From contig NZ_CP041690.1 of the NCBI RefSeq assembly GCF_008000755.1, positions 620,001-684,000 of the forward strand: a DNA stretch of 64,000 bases, read 5' to 3'. Shown in pieces: positions 20,226-30,413 of this stretch. Position 1 is the first letter of the stretch. Every line of letters begins with the position of its first letter. The stretch comes from Youhaiella tibetensis (GTDB lineage Bacteria; Pseudomonadota; Alphaproteobacteria; Rhizobiales; Devosiaceae). The position numbers were made by a program, and so were the translations under genes. Below the pieces are notes generated by a model that saw nothing but the letters and a program-made list of their open reading frames with translations, made no database searches and was not told the DNA's origin.

Positions 20226-22259
20226 ATGGCCCTGGACTCCACTCGCCCCTCCCTCGCCGTTGCCGTGGATATCGGCGGCACCTTTACCGACGTGGCCCTG
20301 GTCGATGGCGCCGGCCGTTCCTGGCGCGCCAAGACGCCGTCGATCCCGTCCGACCCGTCCGAGGCTTTCCTCAACGGTATTCGCCTGGCTCTCGAGCAGG
20401 CCGGCGCTTCCGCCAAGGACCTCGACCAGGTGCTGCACGGCACGACCGTTGCGACCAACATGATCCTCGAAGGCAAGGGCGCCCGCACGGCGCTGGTGAC
20501 GACGCGCGGCTTCCGCCACGTGCTCGCCATCGGCCGCCAGGACATTCCGCGCAAGGCCAACCTCTACACCTGGGTGAAGCCGGTTCCCCCGGTTCCGGCC
20601 AGCCGCATACTCGAGGTCGATGAGCGCATCGCCGCCGGCGGCGCCGTGCTCGAAGCCCTGAATGAAGCGAGCGTCCGCGCGGCCGCCGTCGGCATTCGTG
20701 GCATGGATGTGGAGGCGGTCGCCGTCTGCCTCATCCACGCCTATGCCAACCCCGACCATGAGCGCCGCGTTGCCGAAATCCTGCGCGAGGAGCTTCCGGA
20801 CCTCGCCATCACGGTTTCGAGCGATGTCCTGCCGGTGGTGCGCGAATACGAGCGGTCGCTGACCACCGTGCTCAACGCCACCGTCATGCCGGGCGTCACG
20901 ACCTATGTCGAAAGGCTCGAAAAGCGCCTGACCGACGAAGGCGCGGGCGTGCCGCTGATGCTCATGCAGTCCAATGGCGGCGTGGCCGGTGCCTCCAAGA
21001 TCCGCGTGGCCCCGGCGCTGACCGCGCTTTCGGGCCCGGCAGCGGGTGTCGTCGGCGCACGCGCCGCGGCACAGGCTTGCGGCATCAACGATATCATCAC
21101 GGTCGATATCGGCGGTACCTCGGCCGACATCTGCCTCATCAAGGACGGCGAAATCGGCCTTACCCAGCACGGCGCCGTCGGCGAATGGCCGTTGGCGCTG
21201 CCGATGGTCGACATGATCACCATCGGTGCCGGCGGCGGCTCGCTCGCCCGCATCAAGGACGGTGGCTTGACCGTCGGCCCCGAAAGCGCCGGCGCCCGTC
21301 CGGGTCCGGCCTGCTACGGCCATGGCGGCACCGAGCCGACCGTGACCGATGCCCACGTTGCCCTCGGCCAGCTCCCGGCGCGCCTGCTCGGCGGTCGCAT
21401 GGTGCTGGACGTCGAGGCCGCCAAGGCGGCGGTGATGAGCGTTGCCGGCCCCCTCGGTCTCGACCTCGAAACCGCCGCGCGCGGTATCCTTGCCATTGCC
21501 GACAACCACATGGTTGGCGCTATGCGCGTGGTTTCGGTCGAGCGCGGCCACGATCCGCGCGACTTCACGCTGGTGCCGTTCGGCGGCGCAGGCCCGCTCC
21601 ATGGCTGTGCGCTGGCCGACCTTCTCGGCATCCGCAAGGTGCTCATCACCCCGGCTCCCGGCGTGCTTTGCGCCGATGGCCTGCTCGCTGCCGATCTGCG
21701 TTCGGAGTTCTCCCGCGCCATGGCCATCGCCGGGCCGATGGACCCGGAAGCAACCGCGCCGATCATCGCCGAACTCGAGCAGCAGGCGTCCGAATGGCTC
21801 GATATCGAGGATGTGGCAGCCGAGGCCCGCGTCATCGAGTGCGTGGCGCTCATGCGCTATGTGGGGCAGGGCGGTGAGATCGCCGTGGCCTATGCGCCTG
21901 ACCGCGCGGTGGTGGAAGAGAACTTCCGCAACGCCCACAAGGCGCTCTACGGCTTCAACCTCAGCGCGCCGATCGAACTGGTGACGCTGCGCGTCCACGC
22001 CACCGGCGTTGCGCCGACCCCGCCGGTCGTCAGCCTCACCCCCGGCCAGACACCGGCGCCCGAAGAGCACACTGCCGTCAGCATTGGCGGCGCCAGCGTC
22101 GACGTGCCGGTCCTTGATCGCGCCAAGCTCGGCGCCGGTGCGACCTTTGCGGGTCCGGTCATCCTCACCCAGCTCGATACGACCACGTTCGTGTCGCCGG
22201 GCTGGACCGGTGAGGTGCATCCCTCGGGCGGCATCATCCTGACGCGAGGCAAGGCATGA
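20226..22259 (+). CDS. hyuA: Hydantoinase/oxoprolinase A subunit
   Basis: The protein (677 residues from this start) has the actin-like ATPase fold of HyuA: VAVDIGGTFTDVALV near the N-terminus, LHGTTVATNMILEGKG, SGPAAGVVGA, a second phosphate loop TVDIGGTSADICL, and PFGGAGPLHGCALADLLG. It works with HyuB on a cyclic amide bond. The ATG chosen follows the hyuB stop by one base. An ATG five codons earlier, overlapping hyuB by 14 bases, is equally possible. The M20 gene downstream overlaps by ATGA, so the three are co-translated. Confidence 0.9.
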   Translation: MALDSTRPSLAVAVDIGGTFTDVALVDGAGRSWRAKTPSIPSDPSEAFLNGIRLALEQAGASAKDLDQVLHGTTVATNMILEGKGARTALVTTRGFRHVLAIGRQDIPRKANLYTWVKPVPPVPASRILEVDERIAAGGAVLEALNEASVRAAAVGIRGMDVEAVAVCLIHAYANPDHERRVAEILREELPDLAITVSSDVLPVVREYERSLTTVLNATVMPGVTTYVERLEKRLTDEGAGVPLMLMQSNGGVAGASKIRVAPALTALSGPAAGVVGARAAAQACGINDIITVDIGGTSADICLIKDGEIGLTQHGAVGEWPLALPMVDMITIGAGGGSLARIKDGGLTVGPESAGARPGPACYGHGGTEPTVTDAHVALGQLPARLLGGRMVLDVEAAKAAVMSVAGPLGLDLETAARGILAIADNHMVGAMRVVSVERGHDPRDFTLVPFGGAGPLHGCALADLLGIRKVLITPAPGVLCADGLLAADLRSEFSRAMAIAGPMDPEATAPIIAELEQQASEWLDIEDVAAEARVIECVALMRYVGQGGEIAVAYAPDRAVVEENFRNAHKALYGFNLSAPIELVTLRVHATGVAPTPPVVSLTPGQTPAPEEHTAVSIGGASVDVPVLDRAKLGAGATFAGPVILTQLDTTTFVSPGWTGEVHPSGGIILTRGKA

Positions 22260-23614
22260 CCTCGCCCACGCTCGATCCGGTCTTCGAATACATCAGCGCG
22301 CGCCACGACGAATACGTGGCGCGACTGATCGACTATGTCCGCAATCCCTCGATCAGCGCCCACAATATCGGCATCAGGGAAGTCTCCCAGTTGCTCGTGA
22401 AGATGCTGGGCGATCTCGGCCTTGAGGTCGAAGCCGTGCAGACCAAGGGCCATCCCTTCGTCCTCGCGCGCTACAACGTGGATCCTGCCAAGCCGACCGT
22501 GCTGCTCTACGGGCACTACGACGTGCAGCCGCCCGATCCTCTGGAACTGTGGGAGAGCCCGCCGTTCGAGCCGACCATCCGCAACGGGCGCATCTATGCC
22601 CGCGGCGTCGGCGACAACAAGGGCCAGCACTTCGCCCAGATCATGGCCATCGAGGCGCACCTCAAGGTGCACGGCACGCTGCCGTGCAACCTCATCTTCC
22701 TACTGGAAGGCGAGGAAGAGATCGGCTCGCCCCAGATCGCCGACTTCGTGCGAGACAACAAGGATCGGCTCAAGGCTGATTTCGTGGTTACCGCCGATGG
22801 GCCGCTCCACGAATCCGGCCGCTCGACTCTAACCTACGGCGTGCGCGGTATGGCCTCGTTCGAATTGCGCGTACGCACCGCTGCCCGCGACGCCCATTCG
22901 GGCAATTACGGCGGGGTGATGCCCAATGCCATCTGGAGCCTCGTGCACCTGCTGGCCTCGATGAAGTCGCCCGATGGGCGCATCACCATCGACGGGCTCC
23001 ACGACCAGATCATTCCGCCCACCGAGGCGGAGATCGCGGCCACCAAGGCGCTGCCGCTCGACCTGCCCGAATACATGGCCGACATGGGCCTCAAGCGCCT
23101 CGACGAACCGGCCGACCGGCCGTTCTGGGATCGCCTGATGTTCCACCCGACGCTGACCATCAATGGTCTGCATGGCGGCTATGGCGGTCCGGGCACCAAG
23201 TCGGTGCTCCCCTGCGAGGCGGTGGCCAAGTTCGACATCCGGCTGGTCGACGCCATGACGCCCGAGCATGTGGATACCTGCGTGCGCGCGCATGTCGCCA
23301 GGCATGCCCCGGAAGTCGAGGTAGTCACCTATGGCAGCATGCTGCCCTCCAAGACGCCGCTCGACGATCCCTGGGGCAAGCTGATCCAGGAAGCCATCCT
23401 CGAGGCTCGCGGCGAGACCCCGCTGGTCTATCCGTCGGCGGGCGGCAGCCTTCCGGACTACGTCTTCACCAAGGTGCTCGGCGTGCCGGCCTTCGTCATG
23501 CCCTATGCCAATGCGGACGAAGCCAACCACGCGCCCAACGAGAACATGGAAGTCGAGCTCTTCCTAAAGGGCATCCGCACGGGCGCGGCGCTCCTCGATC
23601 GCCTCGGGCGCTGA
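22256..23614 (+). CDS. M20 family metallopeptidase (dipeptidase type)
   Basis: The 452-residue cytosolic enzyme has the M20 zinc motifs: GHYDVQPP (first ligand), GVGDNKGQ (bridging Asp), LLEGEEEIGSP (catalytic Glu and ligand), a dimerisation domain starting at GVRGMASFELRVRTA, and the final ligand in EANHAPNENM. This branch (CNDP-like/ArgE-DapE group) cleaves dipeptides or N-acyl/N-carbamoyl amino acids. Overlap with hyuA by ATGA suggests that it processes the product of the HyuAB reaction. A strong T-tailed hairpin follows. Confidence 0.9.
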   Translation: MTSPTLDPVFEYISARHDEYVARLIDYVRNPSISAHNIGIREVSQLLVKMLGDLGLEVEAVQTKGHPFVLARYNVDPAKPTVLLYGHYDVQPPDPLELWESPPFEPTIRNGRIYARGVGDNKGQHFAQIMAIEAHLKVHGTLPCNLIFLLEGEEEIGSPQIADFVRDNKDRLKADFVVTADGPLHESGRSTLTYGVRGMASFELRVRTAARDAHSGNYGGVMPNAIWSLVHLLASMKSPDGRITIDGLHDQIIPPTEAEIAATKALPLDLPEYMADMGLKRLDEPADRPFWDRLMFHPTLTINGLHGGYGGPGTKSVLPCEAVAKFDIRLVDAMTPEHVDTCVRAHVARHAPEVEVVTYGSMLPSKTPLDDPWGKLIQEAILEARGETPLVYPSAGGSLPDYVFTKVLGVPAFVMPYANADEANHAPNENMEVELFLKGIRTGAALLDRLGR

Positions 23615-23636
23615 ACATCGCTCCGACAGAAATGAG

Positions 23637-23663
23637 AAGGGCCGGCGCATCGCACCGGCCCTT
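23637..23663. terminator. Intrinsic terminator between convergent operons
   Basis: AAGGGCCGG and CCGGCCCTT form a perfect 9-bp stem with a 9-base loop, followed by TCTGTTTCTC on the plus strand. It closes the gntR-hyuB-hyuA-M20 operon and may also stop the convergent ATPase operon. Confidence 0.75.
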
Positions 23664-23671
23664 TCTGTTTC

Positions 23672-24641
<970 letters not shown>

Positions 24642-24652
<11 letters not shown>

Positions 24653-25640
24653 GGGCGATCTCCACGAGCGGATAGTGGCAGGCGTGGCTGCGGCCGTGAG
24701 CGCTGGTCACGAGCTCGGGGCGGATTTTGGTGCACAGTTCGCCCGCATGGGTGCAGCGCGGATTGAACGCGCATCCGGGCGGTGGGGCAATGAGGTTGGG
24801 CGGGCTGCCCTTGATGGGCTCGAGCCGCTCGACCGTTTCGATGCTGGGAGCGGAAGCCAGAAGCGCCGCCGTATAGGGATGGGCCGGCGCGGCGAACATG
24901 GCATCCACGCCTCCGGTTTCCACGATCCGCCCACCATACATCACCGCCACTCGCTCGGCCGAACGGGCCACGACGCCGAGGTCGTGGGTGATCAGCAGGA
25001 TCGCCATGCCGAGTTCTTCGCGCAGTTCATCCAGAAGATCGAGAATCTGGGCCTGCACCGTCACGTCGAGCGCGGTCGTCGGCTCGTCGGCGATCAGGAC
25101 ATCTGGTCGCAGGGCTATGGCCGAGGCGATGAGAATGCGCTGGCGCATGCCCCCGGAGAACTGGTGCGGATAGTCGTCGATCCGCCGCTCGGCCGACGCG
25201 ATATGCACCGAGCGCAGCAGTTCGATGGAGCGTTCGCGGGCCTCCTTGCGGGAGACGCCCAGATGCGTGCGGTAGAGCTCGCCGAGCTGGTCGCCGATGG
25301 AAAGCACCGGATTGAGGGCGGAAAGCGCGTCCTGGAAGACGAGGCTGATGACACTGCCGCGCAGCTTGCGCTTGGCGTCTTCCCCGAGCGTGAGCAGGTC
25401 GTTGCCCGCCAGTTCCATGCGCTTGGCGTTGATCATGGCGTTGCCGCGTACGATCCCCATGACCGCGCGGGTCGTGACGGACTTGCCCGATCCGGACTCG
25501 CCCACCAGGGCCAGCACCTCGCCGCGCCGCAGGTCGAAAGAAACGTCGCTCACCGCTTTGACCTCGCCTCGAAGCGTGCGGAAGCTGACGTCCAGGCCTG
25601 AAACCGAAAGGACGGGGCGCTGTTCTGCCTGTTCTTTCAT
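24642..25640 (-). CDS. Peptide ABC transporter ATPase (DppD type)
   Basis: The 332-residue ATPase has Walker [13 protein letters not shown], signature [17 protein letters not shown], Walker [13 protein letters not shown], and the C-terminal [15 protein letters not shown] segment. I chose the ATG giving MKEQAEQRP at the N-terminus. An in-frame start 26 codons upstream would cross the operator at 25664-25676. It faces the binding-protein gene across about 95 bp that contain one exact copy of ATTGTACGACAAT, so both halves of the importer are probably controlled together. Confidence 0.92.
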
Positions 25641-25663
25641 CAGTGTTGGAACCTCGCTTGGAA

Positions 25664-25684
25664 ATTGTACGACAATCCTTGACA
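25664..25684. promoter_or_regulatory. GntR operator copy 3 plus -35 element of the importer operon
   Basis: ATTGTACGACAAT (25664-25676) is identical to the two copies at 17476 and 17493. It directly precedes TTGACA (25679-25684), a perfect -35 hexamer for the plus-strand operon. The -10 region is not clear. The site overlaps the spot where both divergent importer operons would start, which suits repression by the GntR protein of 17.6-18.3 kb. Confidence 0.75.
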
Positions 25685-25735
25685 CGGCTTTGGCCAAGCC
25701 GCAACACTCAGGTGTCAAACAACAGCGAGACCAAC

Positions 25736-27349
25736 ATGATCCGCCAATTTAGGACTGCCTTGACCCGTCGTGCCATCCTGATGGGCGGCGTCGTGATGGC
25801 CATGGGGGTGGCCAGTCTTGCGTCGTCAAACACGTACGCACAGGACAAGACCCGACTGGTCATCGGCACAACCGCCGACGTCGTCAACTTCAACCCGCTC
25901 GTGGGCAACAGCCGCTCGGACACCTGGGTGACCAACCTGATGTATCCGCGCCTGATGCAGATGACGGCTGCCGGCTCCAAGGACCCGTATGTCGCCACCA
26001 AGTGGGGCTATTCCGAGGACGGCCTCACCGCCTGGCTCGAAATCCGTGACGATATGACCTGGAACGACGGTACGCCATTTACCGCCGATGACATCGTTTT
26101 CACGATCACCGCCGTCACCACCGAAAAGATCGGCGTGACCGCAGGCCTGATCCCTGCTTTCGTCAGCGCAAAGGCAGTCTCCCCGACGCGCGTGGAATTC
26201 ACGCTCAGCCGTCCGGACAGCACCTTCCTGACCAATATCGGCTTCTGGATGCCGATCGTTCCCAAGCATGCCTTCCCCGAAGTCGGGTCGGTCGCGGCCT
26301 TCGCCAATGACAAGGATTGGGTCGGCGTTGGTCCGTTCCTCCTGAAGACCGTCGAGCCCGGCCAGCGCTATGTGCTCGAAGCCGTCGACAACTACCCGAT
26401 CGTCGAAGGCGGTCGTGCCAAGGTCGACGAGATCGAGTTCCGCGTGTTCCCGGATGTGAATGCCGAGGCCCTGGCGCTGCGCGCGGGTGATCTCGACCTC
26501 ATCGCCAACGCGCTGCCCGCCCCGATCGCCCAGACCCTCAAGGGTCAGCCGGGCATCACCGTGGCGCAGGCACCCTCGCTCGGCTGGTCGCACGTCCTCT
26601 ACAACATGAAGCGTGCCCCGCTTGACAACGTTGCCGTCCGCAAGGCGCTTGCCCACTCGGTCGACTACGAAGCCATCCGCGCCATCGCCATGCAGGGCCT
26701 GGCCAACTCGACCAATTCCTCGGTCATCTCGCCTGTCCTCAGCTACTGGGCCGATCCGTCGCTCAAGGAATACACCTACGATCCCGAGCTCGCTAAGTCG
26801 CTCCTGACCGAGGCCGGCTACACCGACGCCAATGGCGACGGCTTCTTCGACAACCTCGAACTCTCGCTCCTTTACGAGCAGAGCGCCGCCGATATCGCCA
26901 ACTGGGCGCAGATCATGAAGGACAGCTCGGCCAAGTCGGGCATCAAGATCAACCTGGTGGGCCTGGAGCGTAACACCTACCTCGCTCGCGGTCGTGAGAA
27001 GGACTTCGACATCTACGCCGGCAACTGGGCCGTGATGGAAGAGCCTGCCGCCTACCTCGGCCTCGCCTACCGCACCGATGGCTTCATCAACTACGCCTCG
27101 ATTTCGGATCCAGAACTCGAAAAGCTGATCGACCAGGCCCAGTCGGCCACCACTCCGGAAGCCGTCAAGGTTCCGGTGCAGGCTGCCGCCAAGCTGATCC
27201 AGGATCAGGTCTACGACAACGTGCTCTATTACCAGACCTTCCAGTTCGCCTATAACAGCGACAAGTGGGATGGTTTCGTGGTGCAGCCGTCCGATCTGCT
27301 CTCGCTGGTCAATCCGCTCTCGCTCGCTTCGGTCAAGCCCAAGGACTGA
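25736..27349 (+). CDS. Periplasmic substrate-binding protein, family 5 (peptide type)
   Basis: The 537-residue precursor starts with MIRQFRTALTRRAILMGG, a signal peptide with a twin-arginine-like TRRAIL motif, and is probably cleaved after NTYAQ. The mature part has family 5 landmarks (VIGTTADVVNFNPLVGN, DMTWNDGTPFTADDIVFTI, NVAVRKALAHSVDYEAIR). It delivers ligand to the permeases encoded directly downstream. The start ATG was chosen over a longer frame that would run through the promoter. Export by Tat rather than Sec is possible and testable, though the motif lacks the usual phenylalanine. Confidence 0.9.
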   Translation: MIRQFRTALTRRAILMGGVVMAMGVASLASSNTYAQDKTRLVIGTTADVVNFNPLVGNSRSDTWVTNLMYPRLMQMTAAGSKDPYVATKWGYSEDGLTAWLEIRDDMTWNDGTPFTADDIVFTITAVTTEKIGVTAGLIPAFVSAKAVSPTRVEFTLSRPDSTFLTNIGFWMPIVPKHAFPEVGSVAAFANDKDWVGVGPFLLKTVEPGQRYVLEAVDNYPIVEGGRAKVDEIEFRVFPDVNAEALALRAGDLDLIANALPAPIAQTLKGQPGITVAQAPSLGWSHVLYNMKRAPLDNVAVRKALAHSVDYEAIRAIAMQGLANSTNSSVISPVLSYWADPSLKEYTYDPELAKSLLTEAGYTDANGDGFFDNLELSLLYEQSAADIANWAQIMKDSSAKSGIKINLVGLERNTYLARGREKDFDIYAGNWAVMEEPAAYLGLAYRTDGFINYASISDPELEKLIDQAQSATTPEAVKVPVQAAAKLIQDQVYDNVLYYQTFQFAYNSDKWDGFVVQPSDLLSLVNPLSLASVKPKD

Positions 27350-27355
27350 TAGCAA

Positions 27356-28318
27356 GTGCATCTTACCGGATACGTCCTGCAGCGTTTGCTGCGCGGACTG
27401 GTGACCTTCTGGTTCGCCGTTACAGTCACCTTCTTCCTCGTCCGGCTTCTGCCGGGCGACCCCGTGCTGGCGGTCGCAAGCCCCAGCATGACGGAAGAGA
27501 TCCGCCTGCGCATGTTGCAGGAATTCGGTTTGGACCGCCCATTGGCGGTCCAGTACTTCTCTTATCTGCGGGAGCTCATCCAGGGTAACCTTGGCATCTC
27601 GTTCCTGCGCAGCCAGCCTGTGACCACTGTGCTGATGGAGCGTCTCCCATGGACGCTCCTGCTCACCGGCACCGCCCTGGTGCTGACGGTGCTGCTGGGG
27701 ATTCCCCTTGGCGTGCTGTCGGCCACCCGGGCGCGTGGCTGGGTTGACCAGGTCGTGCAGGTGGCCGGCGTTATCGGCCAGTCCCTGTTCGTGCCCTCCA
27801 TCGGCATCTTCCTGCTCTACACCCTCGGCCTCATGGCCGGAATCTTCCCCATCGGTGGCGCCGTCAAATCCGGTCTCACCGGCATAAGCTGGTACCTGAG
27901 CGTCGCCCATCACCTCATCCTGCCATGCCTCACGCTGGTCATGGCGCAACTGGCATCCTACGTGCTCACGCTGCGCTCCACGCTCATCGAGGCGCTGGGT
28001 GAGGAGTATTGCGATCTCGCCCGCGCCAAGGGCACGCCCGAGCGCAAGGTCGTCTGGAAGCACGCGCTGCGCAATGCTCTCCTGCCGACCACCACCCTTA
28101 TCGGCCTCCAGATCGGCTTCCTCGTCGGCGGCGCCGTGCTGACCGAGACCATCTACGCCTATCCGGGCGTGGGCCGCGCCATCTTCGAGGCCGTCGGTCA
28201 GCTCGATTTCCCCGTGCTGCAAGGCGCCTTCGTGCTCCTCGCCGCCACGGTGGTTCTGGCCAACCTCCTCACCGACCTCGTCTACGGCCTGCTTGATCCG
28301 CGGGTTCGCGCCGGATGA
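27356..28318 (+). CDS. Peptide-type ABC transporter permease (DppB family)
   Basis: The 320-residue membrane protein starts at a GTG with AAGGA upstream. It shows the DppB N-terminus (YVLQRLLRGLVTFWFAVTVT), LLPGDPVLAV, a GLDRPLAVQY segment, five further helices and the EAA loop ARAKGTPERKVVWKHALRNA. It lies six bases after the binding-protein gene and overlaps the DppC-type gene by ATGA. It forms one half of the transmembrane pore. Confidence 0.92.
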   Translation: MHLTGYVLQRLLRGLVTFWFAVTVTFFLVRLLPGDPVLAVASPSMTEEIRLRMLQEFGLDRPLAVQYFSYLRELIQGNLGISFLRSQPVTTVLMERLPWTLLLTGTALVLTVLLGIPLGVLSATRARGWVDQVVQVAGVIGQSLFVPSIGIFLLYTLGLMAGIFPIGGAVKSGLTGISWYLSVAHHLILPCLTLVMAQLASYVLTLRSTLIEALGEEYCDLARAKGTPERKVVWKHALRNALLPTTTLIGLQIGFLVGGAVLTETIYAYPGVGRAIFEAVGQLDFPVLQGAFVLLAATVVLANLLTDLVYGLLDPRVRAG

Positions 28319-29223
28319 TCATGACCAATACCACCTCCCCAACACCCGCCGCCGAGCCGTCCGCTGGCCTCCTGGCGCCCGCCGACCTCTCGCCGGGACG
28401 CCGCACCTGGCGTGCCTTCTCGCGCAATCCGCTCGGTATGATCTCGGCCGCCATCATCGTGCTGATGGTGCTCGTCGCGATCTTCGCGCCGCTCATCGCC
28501 GAGTTTCCGGCCGGCTATGGTCGCGAGATCCTGGCTCCGCCATCGGCGGCCCACCTCTTCGGCACCGATGACATCGGTCGCGATGTCTTCGCCCAGGTCA
28601 TCTGGGGCACGCGCATCAGCATGATCATCGGCATAGCCTCCTCGGCGCTGGCCATCATCATCGGCGTGGCGCTGGGCATTCTCGCCGCCTACGCGCGCCG
28701 TCTGGATGGCCTGCTCTCGATGTTGGTCGATGTGTCGCTGGCCCTCCCGGTGCTGCCGCTGATGATCCTGGTCGCCGCCCTCGTCGGTCCCTCGGTCACC
28801 ACGCTCGTCATCGTCATCGCGCTCTTCTCCTGGCCCGAAGTAACCCGCATCGTGCGCTCGCAGGCACTCTCCGTGACGCGCCTTCCCTATGTCGATGCCG
28901 CCCGCACCATCGGCGGCTCGCACCTCTGGATCATGACGAGGCACCTGCTGCCGGCCGTGGCGCCCATCATCGTGGTGTCCGTGGTGCTCACCGCCTCGCG
29001 TGCCGTGCTTTCGGAAGCCGGTCTTTCGTTCCTGGGCCTCGGCGATCCCGAAAGCTGGTCCTGGGGCAAGATCCTCTTCAATGCGCAGCGCTCGGGCGCG
29101 CTCACCGTCGCCTGGTGGTGCACGCTCTTCCCCTCGCTCGCCATCCTTCTTCTCGTCGTCTCGGCCACGCTCGTTTCGATCGCCTACAACGACGCCCGCA
29201 ATCCCAAGACCCGGGAGAACTGA
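28315..29223 (+). CDS. Peptide-type ABC transporter permease (DppC family)
   Basis: The 302-residue membrane protein has a long cytoplasmic N-terminal tail, the first helix MISAAIIVLMVLVAIFAPLI, the signature LFGTDDIGRDVFAQVIWGT, and the EAA loop ARTIGGSHLWIMTRHLLP. Translation is coupled to the DppB gene by ATGA. A second ATG two codons on is also possible. It is followed by the M24-like peptidase gene after three bases, so uptake and cleavage are co-expressed. Confidence 0.92.
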   Translation: MIMTNTTSPTPAAEPSAGLLAPADLSPGRRTWRAFSRNPLGMISAAIIVLMVLVAIFAPLIAEFPAGYGREILAPPSAAHLFGTDDIGRDVFAQVIWGTRISMIIGIASSALAIIIGVALGILAAYARRLDGLLSMLVDVSLALPVLPLMILVAALVGPSVTTLVIVIALFSWPEVTRIVRSQALSVTRLPYVDAARTIGGSHLWIMTRHLLPAVAPIIVVSVVLTASRAVLSEAGLSFLGLGDPESWSWGKILFNAQRSGALTVAWWCTLFPSLAILLLVVSATLVSIAYNDARNPKTREN

Positions 29224-29226
29224 TCC

Positions 29227-30390
29227 GTGAAGCAACGTCTCTCGCGCGATACCTATGCGCGCATCCAGGATGGGCTGCGTGCCCGCATGGAAGCGCAGGG
29301 CCTGGATGGCCTGCTGGTCGATGACCATCACCATGTCGCCTATCTCACCGGCTTCTTCCATTTCCCCAACGAGCGCCCGGCCGCCGTCTGGCTCACCGCC
29401 GAGGAGTGCGTGCTTCTGGTTCCGGCCCTCGAGGCCGATCACGCCGAAAAGCAGAACACCGCAGCCGACTTCGTCGTCTACCCGGAGTTCCCGGGCCTCG
29501 AGGATGCCTTCTCGATCCTGCTTTCCACCAAGAACCCGACCGGACGCATCGCCTATTCGCCGACGACGCCGGTCGGCCGGGTCGAAAAGTTCCGCCGCTT
29601 CGCGCCCAATGCCACCTGGGTGATGTCGGAGATCGTCGAGGACGCCCGTCTCATCAAGTTCCCCGAAGAGATTGCCCTCCACCGCGAGGCGGCGCGCATC
29701 TCGGACGCCATGGTCGAATCCGGCCTCAAGCTCATCCGCGATGCGATGGCTGCTGGCAGTCCGCTGCCCACAGAGGCGGAGCTTGCCAGCCACGTCACCC
29801 GCTTCGGCGTCTCGACCATGTATGCCGAACACGAGGATGTCGTGGTCGGCCAGATGCTTGCCGGCGGCCTCGTCTATACGGGCAAGAATGCGGCCTTTCC
29901 GCATGGCCTTCCCTCGGCCGAGCGCGTCAAGCCCGGCGAGACCTTCATCCTTTCGCTCGGCTGCGCCGTCGGCGGACGCTTCGCCGAAAGCGAGCGCACA
30001 TTCGTGATGGGTGAACCGAGCGACGAGCAGCGCCGCTATTTCGATGTCGCCGCGCGCGCCCAGGCAGTCGGCACCGATGCGCTCATTGCCGGCCGTCCGT
30101 GCTCGGAAGCCAACCGCATCTGCCTCGACGTCATCCGCGAAGCGGGCATGGAGCAGTTCCTGCGCCACCGGCAGGGCCACGGCATCGGCATCTGGCTCCA
30201 CGAGCCGCCATGGATCGCCGACGGCGACGACAGCCCGCTCCTGCCGGGCATGATCGTCTCGTCCGAGCCGGGCCTCTACATCCCCGGCCACGGCGGCTAC
30301 CGCATTTCGGACACCGTGCTCATCACCGAGAACGGCCCTGAACGACTGACCAAACGCCCGCGCACGCTCCAAGACTGCGTGATCGGCTGA
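29227..30390 (+). CDS. M24 family (Xaa-Pro peptidase/creatinase-like) protein with lost metal ligands
   Basis: The 387-residue protein has a creatinase N-terminal domain (1-140) and a pita-bread M24 domain. Compared with aminopeptidase P the five metal ligands read Ser243 (LSLGC, for Asp), Glu254 (AESERTF, for Asp), His318 (QGHGIG), Glu347 (SSEPGLY) and Ser361 (GYRISDTV, for Glu). Metal binding is therefore doubtful, and a creatinase-like metal-free hydrolase is a real alternative to a peptidase. The GTG start has GGGAGAA upstream. It lies in the importer operon, so its substrate is probably the imported compound. Confidence 0.8.
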   Translation: MKQRLSRDTYARIQDGLRARMEAQGLDGLLVDDHHHVAYLTGFFHFPNERPAAVWLTAEECVLLVPALEADHAEKQNTAADFVVYPEFPGLEDAFSILLSTKNPTGRIAYSPTTPVGRVEKFRRFAPNATWVMSEIVEDARLIKFPEEIALHREAARISDAMVESGLKLIRDAMAAGSPLPTEAELASHVTRFGVSTMYAEHEDVVVGQMLAGGLVYTGKNAAFPHGLPSAERVKPGETFILSLGCAVGGRFAESERTFVMGEPSDEQRRYFDVAARAQAVGTDALIAGRPCSEANRICLDVIREAGMEQFLRHRQGHGIGIWLHEPPWIADGDDSPLLPGMIVSSEPGLYIPGHGGYRISDTVLITENGPERLTKRPRTLQDCVIG

Positions 30391-30413
30391 GACCTGGAAC
30401 GAGGAGAAAAGAC

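Noticed and set aside
19974-22220. Long minus-strand open frame opposite hyuA
   Set aside because: Low-complexity Arg/Gly/His-rich translation, antisense to a well-defined gene.
25826-28222. Long minus-strand open frame opposite the importer genes
   Set aside because: It spans two real genes in antisense, has no domain and is a codon-usage artefact.
28282-30372. Long minus-strand open frame opposite the DppC-type permease and M24-like genes
   Set aside because: Antisense to two supported genes, with Arg/Asp/Gly-rich translation.
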